A stretch of DNA of 64,000 bases from IDS-8 sp964607425 (lineage in GTDB: Bacteria > Pseudomonadota > Gammaproteobacteria > Steroidobacterales > Woeseiaceae). Each line of letters starts with the position of its first letter. Position 1 is the stretch's first letter. Shown one piece after another: positions 34,039 through 42,915 of this stretch. The DNA is taken from positions 5,329 to 69,328 of the forward strand of contig CAZSKQ010000007.1 of assembly GCA_964607425.1 (NCBI GenBank). Reading direction: 5' to 3'. Under the pieces are notes generated by a model, which worked only from the letters and a program-made list of their open reading frames with translations, did no database searches and had not been told where the DNA came from. The position numbers and the translations under genes are program-made.

Positions 34039-36828
34039 TCAGAAATTGAAGCGTACTCCCACCCGCAGCATGCGGCCGAGGCGGTCGTATAGCGTCCTGT
34101 TGTGCTGCCCGATATAGAAGCCGGCGCCGCGCGATCCCGCGATGAGCGGCGGGTCCTCGTCGAGGAGGTTTTCGGCGACGAGGAATGCCTCGGCCCGGTC
34201 GTCATAGAACGTATAGTTCAATGCGAGATCGAAATACTTCACCGCATCGATGTGATTGGTGTTGATCGTCGGGTTCTCGGGCGTAGAGGCCGGGCAGGTA
34301 CCGGGCGTACATTCAATATACGTGTTGCTGTACACGCCCGATCCGATGCCGCGCATGGTCAGGGTAGCAACGAACGGGTAGTTATCGTACGTCGCCGACA
34401 AGAGATAGCGAAGCTCCGGAGCGAACAGCGCGTTACCGGCTCCGGTTCCCCTGGGATCCATGGTCACCCCGACGCCGTCGACGACGGCCTGGTCGTCGAT
34501 GGTCTCGAGCGAGAGCACATAGGTGCTCAACGCACGCAGTTGCAGGCTCCCGTCCCAGTTCGAGCTGATGCTCGACAGCGGGAACGAGTAGGTCATCTCG
34601 AGATCCAGCCCGCTGGTCGACTGCGACAGGATATTCACCGGTTGCACGGTAATTTGCTCGATGAAGCCGTCGGCATCCCGATGAATGGCCGAGCACAGCG
34701 CGGTGACGCCCTCGAAGCAGCGATTCACATATTCCTGGTCGTCAAGAGCGGCTATGGCGCCATCGATCTCAATGTCGTAGTAGTCGATAGACGCACCGAA
34801 GCCGGGCAGGAAGGACGGCCTGAAGACGACGCCGATACCGGTCGTATCGGCTTCCTCCGGCTCGAGGTTCGGGTTGCCCGTAGTGCGGCTGGCTAACGTC
34901 ACACTCGTATTAGTGAAAGGGTCGAATACGGAACCGGTACCGGACGTACCCGCATCGAACAGGTCGCCAAGACTGGGAGCACGGATATCGCGCGAGCGGG
35001 TCACGCGGAAGCGCACGTCGCTGACCGGCGCCCAGGTCGCTCCCAGCTTCCAGGTGACGACCTCACCGGACGTGCTGTAATCCGTCCAGCGCACTGCACC
35101 GTTCAAGTCCAGCGACTCGGCCAAGGACCGATCGACCGCCAGCGGGAATACCGTCTCGAGGAAGCCTTCGGTCACGTCGTACTTGCCGAAGCTGGCGTGG
35201 TAATTGCCGGCGAAGAAGGATTGCGCTTCATCGAGATCACTTGCCCAACCGCTTACCTTTTCGCGGCGATGTGCGGCGCCGAACGCCAGGGACACNNNNN
35301 NNNNNNNNNNNNNNNNNNNNNNNNNNNNNNNNNNNNNNNNNNNNNNNNNNNNNNNNNNNNNNNNNNNNNNNNNNNNNNNNNNNNNNNNNNNNNNNTTGCC
35401 CGGCGCGGTCATATGAACGTCGCTCGTGCTCCTGGAGTAGTGTGCATCCCAGCTCCAGGTATCGAAACGGTCGAAATCGCCCTCGGCTCCGAGAACGAAG
35501 TGTTTGAACGTGCGCTCGTGCTCGGCCTGCAGGTTTGGCATGTCGCCGTTGACGGTGCCCAGGGTAAACGAGGGGATGCCGAGCGCGGTCATTTGCGCCT
35601 GCACGGTCTCAGGTATGAACGGGTTCCCCGACAATACCGTGACATCGCCGAGATTGAAGTTAGGTACGGAGTTATCGTTATCACCCCGTGAGAAATTATA
35701 GTGCGCCGTGACATAGACCTCCGTGGAATCGTTGATGTCATAGCTGGTGCGTGCGAACAGGTTATGCCGCGTTACATCCATCGACAGGTTACCAACCTCG
35801 TCGATCCTGGAGTGCTGCCAGTCACCGCCGGACATAATGAGACCGCTTACAATCGGGCCGAAGGTGAACGCGGCGGGCGTGCCGCCATCGAGGAAATGGG
35901 TTCCCCGCAGGGGACACGCTGCACCCGACGGTTGGCATGACAGGATCAAGCCGCCAGGGGTGGCGACAGCGAGTCCTGCGTCGAAAACATTAAGGAGCTG
36001 GGGCTCGCCGTTGGTTGGCGTGTAATTGGGGTTGCTGACCATCTGGTAAGCAGTCCGGGCCCAGTCCCTGGGCTTGTGGTTTATGCCATCGGAGTGGGCA
36101 TACTCGGCATTGAACAGGAAACGCCCGCGATCACCGGCGAAGGGAATGCCTGCGGTGATAGAGCCCCGGGCACTCTCGCCATCCCCATGGGTCGTGGCAC
36201 CTGCCTGCACAACGCCCTTGACGCCGGTGTAATCCGTGTCGAGGACGAAGTTCACCACACCGGCAAGTGCGTCAGAGCCGTACACGGCCGAGGCACCGCC
36301 GGTAACCACCTCAACCCGCTCCACCAGCCCGTTTGGAATGACGTTGATGTCGACCGCGCTGCTCGTAATGGTTGAGCTCACGAGGCGCTTGCCATCCAGC
36401 AGTATCAGCGTTCGAGTCGAACCGAGGCCCCTGAGGTTCAGGAGGTTAACGCCGGCCGTGCCGCCACTGACGTCTTCGGACGCGTTTCGCGGATTCGAGC
36501 CCGCGGCAAACATCGGCAGCCTGTTGACCGCATTAGCCACGTTCGTCACTGCCATCGTGTTGAGTGCATCCTCACCGAGTACGGACACCGGCGTCGGTGC
36601 CTCGTAGCCGGCGCGCACAATACGTGTGCCCGTAACTGTAATTTCCTCGACCTGGCCGTCCTGAGCCTCCTCCTGCTGGCTCCCTGTTCCCTGGGCATAA
36701 GCGACCGGTCCAACCAGCAATGCCGCCAGCAGCATCGCGGTCGTGCTCACCGGCATCGAACCTTGCCTGATCAGGTGAGAAACACGGTCCCCGGTCCGAG
36801 TACCGGCCACACTTGTCTCATTTGCCAC
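34039..36828 (-). CDS. TonB-dependent receptor, paralogue 2 of 4 (internal assembly gap)
   Basis: An outer-membrane receptor closely related to those at 27272, 36939 and 44602. Plug motifs VEEITVTGTRIVRAGY, APTPVSVLG, NLRGLGSTRTLILLDGKR and GGASAVYGSDA are present, and the barrel ends LRVGVRFNF. The start is a GTG at 36828 with AGAGGGG upstream. The gap 35296-35395 removes the barrel part that in the paralogue at 36939 runs from NRINANYE to SSWAGP, about 86 residues, so the true protein is about 980 residues rather than the 929 implied here. It is the last gene of the minus-strand operon, with a hairpin terminator downstream. Confidence 0.94.
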   Translation of the reverse strand: MANETSVAGTRTGDRVSHLIRQGSMPVSTTAMLLAALLVGPVAYAQGTGSQQEEAQDGQVEEITVTGTRIVRAGYEAPTPVSVLGEDALNTMAVTNVANAVNRLPMFAAGSNPRNASEDVSGGTAGVNLLNLRGLGSTRTLILLDGKRLVSSTITSSAVDINVIPNGLVERVEVVTGGASAVYGSDALAGVVNFVLDTDYTGVKGVVQAGATTHGDGESARGSITAGIPFAGDRGRFLFNAEYAHSDGINHKPRDWARTAYQMVSNPNYTPTNGEPQLLNVFDAGLAVATPGGLILSCQPSGAACPLRGTHFLDGGTPAAFTFGPIVSGLIMSGGDWQHSRIDEVGNLSMDVTRHNLFARTSYDINDSTEVYVTAHYNFSRGDNDNSVPNFNLGDVTVLSGNPFIPETVQAQMTALGIPSFTLGTVNGDMPNLQAEHERTFKHFVLGAEGDFDRFDTWSWDAHYSRSTSDVHMTAPGXXXXXXXXXXXXXXXXXXXXXXXXXXXXXXXXXXVSLAFGAAHRREKVSGWASDLDEAQSFFAGNYHASFGKYDVTEGFLETVFPLAVDRSLAESLDLNGAVRWTDYSTSGEVVTWKLGATWAPVSDVRFRVTRSRDIRAPSLGDLFDAGTSGTGSVFDPFTNTSVTLASRTTGNPNLEPEEADTTGIGVVFRPSFLPGFGASIDYYDIEIDGAIAALDDQEYVNRCFEGVTALCSAIHRDADGFIEQITVQPVNILSQSTSGLDLEMTYSFPLSSISSNWDGSLQLRALSTYVLSLETIDDQAVVDGVGVTMDPRGTGAGNALFAPELRYLLSATYDNYPFVATLTMRGIGSGVYSNTYIECTPGTCPASTPENPTINTNHIDAVKYFDLALNYTFYDDRAEAFLVAENLLDEDPPLIAGSRGAGFYIGQHNRTLYDRLGRMLRVGVRFNF
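35296..35395. other. Assembly gap (100 N) inside receptor paralogue 2
   Basis: Placed where the receptor paralogues are most alike at the DNA level, so it probably reflects repeat collapse. Comparison with the 36939 paralogue suggests about 255-260 bases are missing, not 100. Confidence 0.85.
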
Positions 36829-36865
36829 GGTGCATATCCCCTCTTCTATTCACTGTACGACGCAC

Positions 36866-36887
36866 AGGCGCGGCGCGTGCCGCGCCT
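36866..36887 (-). terminator. GC-rich hairpin between two receptor genes
   Basis: Arms AGGCGCGGC (36866-36874) and GCCGCGCCT (36879-36887) with a four-base loop in the 110 bases between the receptor genes. There is no clear T-tract, so it may be an attenuator or mRNA-stability element rather than a full terminator. Confidence 0.4.
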
Positions 36888-36938
36888 GCGGCGTCAATAC
36901 GTTAGTCGTATTCGAAAACTTCAAGGCTCTTTCGAATT

Positions 36939-39626
36939 CTAAAAGTCGAACCGCAGGCCAACACGAAGCGTTCTGCCGAGTCGGTCGTAGAAGTTCGTGC
37001 TTCCATGCCCGCTATACCAGCCGCCGCCGCGCTCTCCCGCGATCAGCGGCGGATCCTCGTCGAGGATGTTCTGGGCAACGAAGAATGCTTCGGCCCGATC
37101 ATCGTAAAAGGCGTAGCTGAGCGAGAGATCGAAGTAGTGCACGGCGTCGATACGGTTGTTGTTGATCGTCGGGCGCTCGGGGGTAGCGGCCGGGCATGTC
37201 CCCGCCTCGCATGCGATGAAAGCATTGTTGTAGACGCCCGAACTGGTCCCCCGCATGGTCAGCGTGGAAGAGAACGGGAACCTGTCGTACGTCGCCGACA
37301 GGAGATATTGAAGATCGGGTGCGAACAGCGCACTGCCGGCTCCGATACCCATGTCGTCCGCATTCACGCCGGCACCTTCTATGACGCGCTGCTCATCGAC
37401 GGTCTTCAGGGAGAGCACATGCGTAGCGAGCGCCCGAAGCTGCAAGCTTCCCTCCCAGGTCGAGCGGATGCTCGACATCGGGAAGGTGTAGGTCATATCG
37501 ATATCGAGCCCCCTGGCCGATTGCGCCAGAATGTTCGCGGGCTGGACATCGAGGTCGACGATATGGCCGGTCTCATCGCGCCGGAGGAACGAACACAGGA
37601 CCGTGGCACCCTCGAAGCAGCGATCGATGATCTCCTGGCCGTCGAGCGTCGATATGGCACCCCGGATATCGATATCGTAGTAATCAACCGATGCGGCGAA
37701 GCCATCGAGGAAGGACGGCGTGAAAACGACGCCGATACCCGTCGTGTCGGCTTCCTCCGGCTCGAGGTTCGGGTTGCCGTGATTCAGCGACCTGATCAGG
37801 TACGTCGAATCGAGCACCGGGTCGTAGCTGGGAACCACACCGGTCCGGCCCGCGTTGTACAAATCGCCCAGGTTGGGCGCGCGTATATCGCGAGAGCGCG
37901 TCGCGCGGAAGCGCAGGTCCTCGATCGGCGACCAGGTCGCACCGAGTTTCCAGGTCACTACCTCACCCGAGGTACTGTAGTCCGTCCAGCGCACCGCGCC
38001 ATTGAAGTCCAGTGACTCCGCAAAGGATTTGTCGATAACCAGCGGGACCACGGCCTCCAGGAAGGCTTCCGTCACGTCGAACTTGCCGTGACTCGCATGA
38101 TAGTTACCCGCGAAGAAAGCGCTTGCTTCATCGAGGTCGGTCGCCCAGCCGCTCACTTCCTCGCGACGATGTTCCGCGCCAACAGCCAGGGACACCGGCC
38201 CGGCCCAGCTCGAGAACGGCTCGCCCGTGGTGCTCACGGCAATTACGTCCTGCTCTATGAGCTGCTCCGCGTATCCCCTCCCGGTGACATAGTTGATGGC
38301 CGCCTGGGAGTTCACCCCGATACCCATCGGGTTGTATGGGACGCAAGCCGGATCGTCGTTCGTGGGATCGGCGTCGGCATTGACGCGGCAAACGATCTCA
38401 CCGCCATCGAGAACCGCATCGATCGCACGCTCGTAGTTCGCATTTATGCGATTGCCGGGCGAACTCATAACGATGTCTGTCGTGCTTCTCGTGTAGTACG
38501 CGTCCCAGGTCCAGTCCGTATCGAAGGCATCGAAATTGCCCTCGGCTCCTAAAACGAAGCGCTTGAACGTGCGCTCGTTCTCGGCCTGCAGGTGGGGCAT
38601 ATCGCCATTCACGGTGCCCATGGTGAAAGACGGGATGTTGAGCGCGGTCATCTGCTGCTGCACGGAATCCGGAATGTGGGGATTACCCGAGAGCACCGTG
38701 ACGTTTCCAAGGTTGAAGTTTGGCACCGACCGGTTGTTGTCGGCTTCCGTATAGGACCAGTGCAGCGTGCCATAAACTGTCGTGGAGTCGCTGATGTCAT
38801 AGCTCGCACGCGTAAATGCGGTATTTCGTACCAGGTCGATCGCCAGGCCAATATCCTTGTCGATCCTGGAGGTTTGCCAATCGCCTCCTGACATTACGAC
38901 TCCGCTGATAATCGGTCCGAACTGGAATGGAGCGGGCTCGCCGCCGGCGAGGAACTGCGTGCCGCGCAGGGGGCACGCGCCGGCCGTTGGGCAAGACACG
39001 ATCAAGCCNNNNNNNNNNNNNNNNNNNNNNNNNNNNNNNNNNNNNNNNNNNNNNNNNNNNNNNNNNNNNNNNNNNNNNNNNNNNNNNNNNNNNNNNNNNN
39101 NNNNNNNNCCGGTGACCACCTCAACCCGTTCAATGAGGCCGTTTGGGAATGCGTTGATGTCGACGGAACCACCGTTACGTGCGAAACCCTGGATCGTCGA
39201 GCTCACGACCCGCTTACCGTCCAGCAGCACGAGGGTTCGGCTCGGGCCGAGGCCTCTGAGATCCAGGTTATTGACGCCAGCCTCACCGGTACTGACGTTC
39301 GAGGACACAGTGCTCGGGGTCACGCTTCCCGCAAACATTGGCAGCCTGTTCACAGCGTTGGCGATATTCGTCACCGCCATCGAATTCAGTGCGTCCTCGC
39401 CGAGCACCGACACCGGCGTCGGCGCCTCGTAGCCGTCGCGCACGATGCGCGAACCCGTGACCATGACTTCTTCAATGTCCTGATCCGGGACACTCGGCGC
39501 ATTCTCCTGTGCAACGGCCGTCCCGGCGACAAGCGCCATTACGGCAGAGAACCTCAGCGTCGAGCGTGCGACCTTGGTAAGTGGCTGCTTCTGAACGCAC
39601 ATTGGGTTCTTCTCTTCCGGGCACAT
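36939..39626 (-). CDS. TonB-dependent receptor, paralogue 3 of 4 (internal assembly gap)
   Basis: An outer-membrane receptor with signal segment LRFSAVMALVAGTAVAQ, plug start EEVMVTGSRIVRDGY, APTPVSVLG and NLDLRGLGPSRTLVLLDGKR; the barrel ends LRVGLRFDF. ATG 39626 is set by AAAGGAG nine bases upstream. The gap 39009-39108 removes the plug end from GGASAVYGSD to about AVATPG, about 115 residues by comparison with paralogue 2, giving a true length near 977 residues, equal to its siblings. It starts 59 bases after the double amidase stop and precedes paralogue 2 by 110 bases. Confidence 0.94.
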   Translation of the reverse strand: MCPEEKNPMCVQKQPLTKVARSTLRFSAVMALVAGTAVAQENAPSVPDQDIEEVMVTGSRIVRDGYEAPTPVSVLGEDALNSMAVTNIANAVNRLPMFAGSVTPSTVSSNVSTGEAGVNNLDLRGLGPSRTLVLLDGKRVVSSTIQGFARNGGSVDINAFPNGLIERVEVVTXXXXXXXXXXXXXXXXXXXXXXXXXXXXXXXXXXGLIVSCPTAGACPLRGTQFLAGGEPAPFQFGPIISGVVMSGGDWQTSRIDKDIGLAIDLVRNTAFTRASYDISDSTTVYGTLHWSYTEADNNRSVPNFNLGNVTVLSGNPHIPDSVQQQMTALNIPSFTMGTVNGDMPHLQAENERTFKRFVLGAEGNFDAFDTDWTWDAYYTRSTTDIVMSSPGNRINANYERAIDAVLDGGEIVCRVNADADPTNDDPACVPYNPMGIGVNSQAAINYVTGRGYAEQLIEQDVIAVSTTGEPFSSWAGPVSLAVGAEHRREEVSGWATDLDEASAFFAGNYHASHGKFDVTEAFLEAVVPLVIDKSFAESLDFNGAVRWTDYSTSGEVVTWKLGATWSPIEDLRFRATRSRDIRAPNLGDLYNAGRTGVVPSYDPVLDSTYLIRSLNHGNPNLEPEEADTTGIGVVFTPSFLDGFAASVDYYDIDIRGAISTLDGQEIIDRCFEGATVLCSFLRRDETGHIVDLDVQPANILAQSARGLDIDMTYTFPMSSIRSTWEGSLQLRALATHVLSLKTVDEQRVIEGAGVNADDMGIGAGSALFAPDLQYLLSATYDRFPFSSTLTMRGTSSGVYNNAFIACEAGTCPAATPERPTINNNRIDAVHYFDLSLSYAFYDDRAEAFFVAQNILDEDPPLIAGERGGGWYSGHGSTNFYDRLGRTLRVGLRFDF
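39009..39108. other. Assembly gap (100 N) inside receptor paralogue 3
   Basis: Lies in the conserved plug region shared by all four receptors. The length expected from paralogue 2 is about 345-350 bases. Probably an unresolved cross-paralogue repeat. Confidence 0.85.
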
Positions 39627-39685
39627 ACTTTTTTTCTCCTTTGGAGTATGAATTTCACGCGATGAGCGTAACTGGAATGACAAAC

Positions 39686-42600
39686 TCAGTGTCCTGCGTG
39701 CTGCCGGGTGGAACCGGCATTCTTTGTGGGCGCGAGCGAAGCTGCTTGCGAGCGTAAAGATTCCACCAGCCCCGTCTTGTAGACCGTTGGCGGAACGCGC
39801 GCATGCGACGCCTGCTCATATGCATAGCCGAGCGACAACAAAAGCTGCTCCGACCAGGCCGGGCCGATGAAAGACAGGCCGACGGGCAGGCCCTCCGCCA
39901 GCCCCATCGGCACCGTAAGATGCGGATATCCCGCAATCGCGGCATAAGTGGTAGCGGAGGGTGGGGCGGAGCCTTTTGGCGCCGTGGAAGTTGGATGGCC
40001 GCTCGACGTCCCGTCGGGTTGAATGACGTCCGCGGGGCCGCCGGTGATCGTCACCAGCGCGTCAAGATTATATTCGTGCAATAAACGATCGATGCCCTCT
40101 TCCCGCGTGATACGCTTCGCCGCTGCCAACGTTTCGATGTAGCCGGGGTTCTCCCGCCCTCCCTGGGTCGCCTGGGCGTCTATGAACAAATCCTGCCCGT
40201 GCATGCTTTCGCGTGCATCCATTTCGTTCAGCGTGATGAGATCGGCGAGCGTGCGCGCCTCGACGCTCGACGGCGTTCCGGCGAGATAGGCATTCAGGTC
40301 TTCCTTGAAATCGTGCAAGAGAATGACACGCATTTCCGGCCGCATGTCGACGAAGCCGCTATCGGCGATGTCGACCAACCGGGCTCCTTGTGCGGCGAGC
40401 ACACGCAACGCTTCGTCGAATACCGCGGTAGTTTGCTCGTCGTACTCGCGCAGGTCGCGAATGACGCCCAGGCGTTTGCCTCGCAACGCATCGGCGTTCA
40501 AACCTTGCACATAGTTTGCCTTGTGCGCATCCGCACCCTCGGACCATGGGTCGGCTGGGTCGCTGCCCGCCATGACCGTGAGCAGCATCGCGGCATCCGC
40601 CACGGTGCGTGTCATGGGACCCGCTGAGTCCTGGGTGAGACCGATGGGCACGATGCCGCGGCGTGAGACCAGCGCGATGGTCGGCTTCATGCCGACGAGG
40701 CCGGAATAGGCAGAAGGACATACGATGGAACCGCTGGTTTCAGTGCCGACGGTGGCGGCCGCGAAGCTGACGGCACCGGCAATACCGGATCCGCTGCTCG
40801 AGCCGCAGGCAGAACGACTCAGGTCGTAGGGATTACGGGTGCTGCCGCCGACGGTGCTCCCGTTGAAGCCCTTGGTGGTGCGAAAGCCCGCCCACTGCGA
40901 CATGTTCGCCTTCCCCAGGGTAACCACGCCTGCGGCACGCAAGCGCTCCGCAACCGCGGAATCCTGCGCCGGCATGTTATTTTCGAGCAGGTACGATCCC
41001 GCCGTTGTTGCCATGCCGACAGCGTCGATGTTGTCCTTCAGCAGGACAGGCACACCGTCCAGGTCGCCGAGCGCGCGGCCCCGCGCGCGGCGTTGGTCGG
41101 ATGCAGCAGCCTGCTGCAAAGCATCGGGTGCAACGCTGATGACGGCGTTCAGAAGGTCGTCGTAATCCTTGATGCGGGCGAGATAGGCCCTGGTGACCTC
41201 GACGGACGTCGTCTTCCCGGACGCGAGATCCTTGCTGAGCTGTTCGAGGGAGACTTCTTCGACGACATACGAACTTGCGCCGGCTTGTTTATAGGCGGTA
41301 GGCGTCACGCGCGCTTGCGAGGCCTGCTCGTAGGCATAGCCGAGCGACAGCAGCATTGGCTCCGACCAGGCAGTGCCAATGAACGACAGTCCGACGGGCA
41401 GATCGTCCACCAATCCCATGGGGACCGATAAATGCGGATATCCTGCGACCGCCGCATACGTCGTTGCCGATGGTTGCCTGGCGCCCTTTGTAACATCGTC
41501 AACGGGATGAGACCGGTCAGTCCCGTCCGGCACGATCAGGTCCGCCGGACTGGCCGTGGGGACTACCAGGGCGCTTACATCGTATCTTGCCAGGGCCAGG
41601 TCGATGCCTCTCGCTCCAGCCTGGCGCTGGGCGTATCGTTTTGTCTCGGTGTAATCGGGACTCTCACGCCCGCCCGTCGTCGCCTGCGAATCCAGGAAGA
41701 GATCCTGGCTGTGCATGCTTTCACGCGGATCGGTTTTGTTGAATTCGATGAGGTCCGCGAGCGTACGCGAGCTCACCGCCGCCGGCGTGCCCGCGAGATA
41801 GGCATTGACGTCGGCCTTGAAGTCGTGCAGCAGGATGACACGCTGCTCCGGAATGAGATCCTCGAAAATATCGGAAGGAATCTGCACCAGCTCCGCTCCT
41901 TGTGCGGCAAGCACGGCAAGCGCTTCCTCGAACAGGCGCTCTGTCTGCTCGGAGTACGCCTTGATGTGCAGCACGCCCAATCTCACGCCCTTGAGCGCAT
42001 CGGCACGCAGACCCTTTACGTAGTCGGTTTTATGGGAATCGGCTTCTCTCGAGGCTGGATCCGCGGGGTCGCTGCCCGCGATCACGTTGAGCAGCATGGC
42101 GGTATCCCTTACGCTGCGCGTCATGGGGCCGGCAGTGTCCTGGGTCAGGCTGATGGGTACGGTACCGCGCCGCGAGATCAGCGCGACGGTGGGCCTCAAT
42201 CCGACGATGCCATTTTCCGATGCGGGGCCGGTGATGGAACCGCCCGTGTCCGTACCGATCGTGCCCGCGGCGAAGCTCACCGCGGTGGCGACGCCGGAGC
42301 CGGAGCTGGAGCCCCCGGGGGAGTGGCTCAGGTTGTACGGATTGCGCGGGCTGCCGCCGACGGTGCTTCCGTTGAACGCCACGGTGTTGCGAAATCCTGC
42401 CCATTGCGACATGTTGAGCTTGCCGAGAATGACGGCGCCCGCGGCGCGCAGCCGCTCCACCACCTCGGAGTCTTCCGCGGGCACGTTCGCTTCAAGCGCG
42501 TATGATCCTGCCGTCGTCGGCATGCCGGCCGCGTCGATGTTGTCTTTCAGGAGAATCGGCACGCCATCCAGGGGTCCCAGCGCCTTACCTTGGGCCCGCC

Positions 42601-42868
42601 GGCGATCCGACGCGCGCGCCTGTTCCAGCGCATCCGGTGCGATAGCGACGACCGCGTTCAGGTGCTCATCGTACTTCTCGATACGGGCAAGATAGGCTTG
42701 CGTGAGCTCGACGGAGCTTGTCTTGCCGGCGGCCAGGTCTTCGGCAACCTGGCTGAGAGAAACCTCCTCGACGACATAATGGTCGCCTTCTCCGCGTGCT
42801 CCCGCCGCAATCGCGAGGGAAGAGATCAATACAAGGCATAGCAAAGACGCGCGGTGTCTCATGTTCAT
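39686..42868 (-). CDS. Exported tandem amidase: two complete amidase-signature domains in one chain
   Basis: A 1060-residue protein: signal peptide (LCLVLISSLAIAAGARG), then two full amidase-signature domains (about 30-527 and 533-1035). Each has its own Ser-cisSer-Lys triad: Lys108, Ser187 and Ser211 (GTDTGGSI) in the first; Lys611, Ser690 and Ser714 (GTETSGSI) in the second. The 24-residue spacing between the two serines is the family standard. The domains restart with the same YVVEEVSL sequence, which shows an internal duplication, yet have diverged in the substrate-facing C-terminal halves. It lies between receptor paralogue 3 and the single amidase. It probably hydrolyses amide bonds in the periplasm; substrate unknown. 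Confidence 0.94.
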   Translation of the reverse strand: MNMRHRASLLCLVLISSLAIAAGARGEGDHYVVEEVSLSQVAEDLAAGKTSSVELTQAYLARIEKYDEHLNAVVAIAPDALEQARASDRRRAQGKALGPLDGVPILLKDNIDAAGMPTTAGSYALEANVPAEDSEVVERLRAAGAVILGKLNMSQWAGFRNTVAFNGSTVGGSPRNPYNLSHSPGGSSSGSGVATAVSFAAGTIGTDTGGSITGPASENGIVGLRPTVALISRRGTVPISLTQDTAGPMTRSVRDTAMLLNVIAGSDPADPASREADSHKTDYVKGLRADALKGVRLGVLHIKAYSEQTERLFEEALAVLAAQGAELVQIPSDIFEDLIPEQRVILLHDFKADVNAYLAGTPAAVSSRTLADLIEFNKTDPRESMHSQDLFLDSQATTGGRESPDYTETKRYAQRQAGARGIDLALARYDVSALVVPTASPADLIVPDGTDRSHPVDDVTKGARQPSATTYAAVAGYPHLSVPMGLVDDLPVGLSFIGTAWSEPMLLSLGYAYEQASQARVTPTAYKQAGASSYVVEEVSLEQLSKDLASGKTTSVEVTRAYLARIKDYDDLLNAVISVAPDALQQAAASDQRRARGRALGDLDGVPVLLKDNIDAVGMATTAGSYLLENNMPAQDSAVAERLRAAGVVTLGKANMSQWAGFRTTKGFNGSTVGGSTRNPYDLSRSACGSSSGSGIAGAVSFAAATVGTETSGSIVCPSAYSGLVGMKPTIALVSRRGIVPIGLTQDSAGPMTRTVADAAMLLTVMAGSDPADPWSEGADAHKANYVQGLNADALRGKRLGVIRDLREYDEQTTAVFDEALRVLAAQGARLVDIADSGFVDMRPEMRVILLHDFKEDLNAYLAGTPSSVEARTLADLITLNEMDARESMHGQDLFIDAQATQGGRENPGYIETLAAAKRITREEGIDRLLHEYNLDALVTITGGPADVIQPDGTSSGHPTSTAPKGSAPPSATTYAAIAGYPHLTVPMGLAEGLPVGLSFIGPAWSEQLLLSLGYAYEQASHARVPPTVYKTGLVESLRSQAASLAPTKNAGSTRQHAGH

Positions 42869-42915
42869 TTCTCTCGGTACGCTGAATCAGCTCGGCTCTG
42901 GATCGGGCTGTATCC

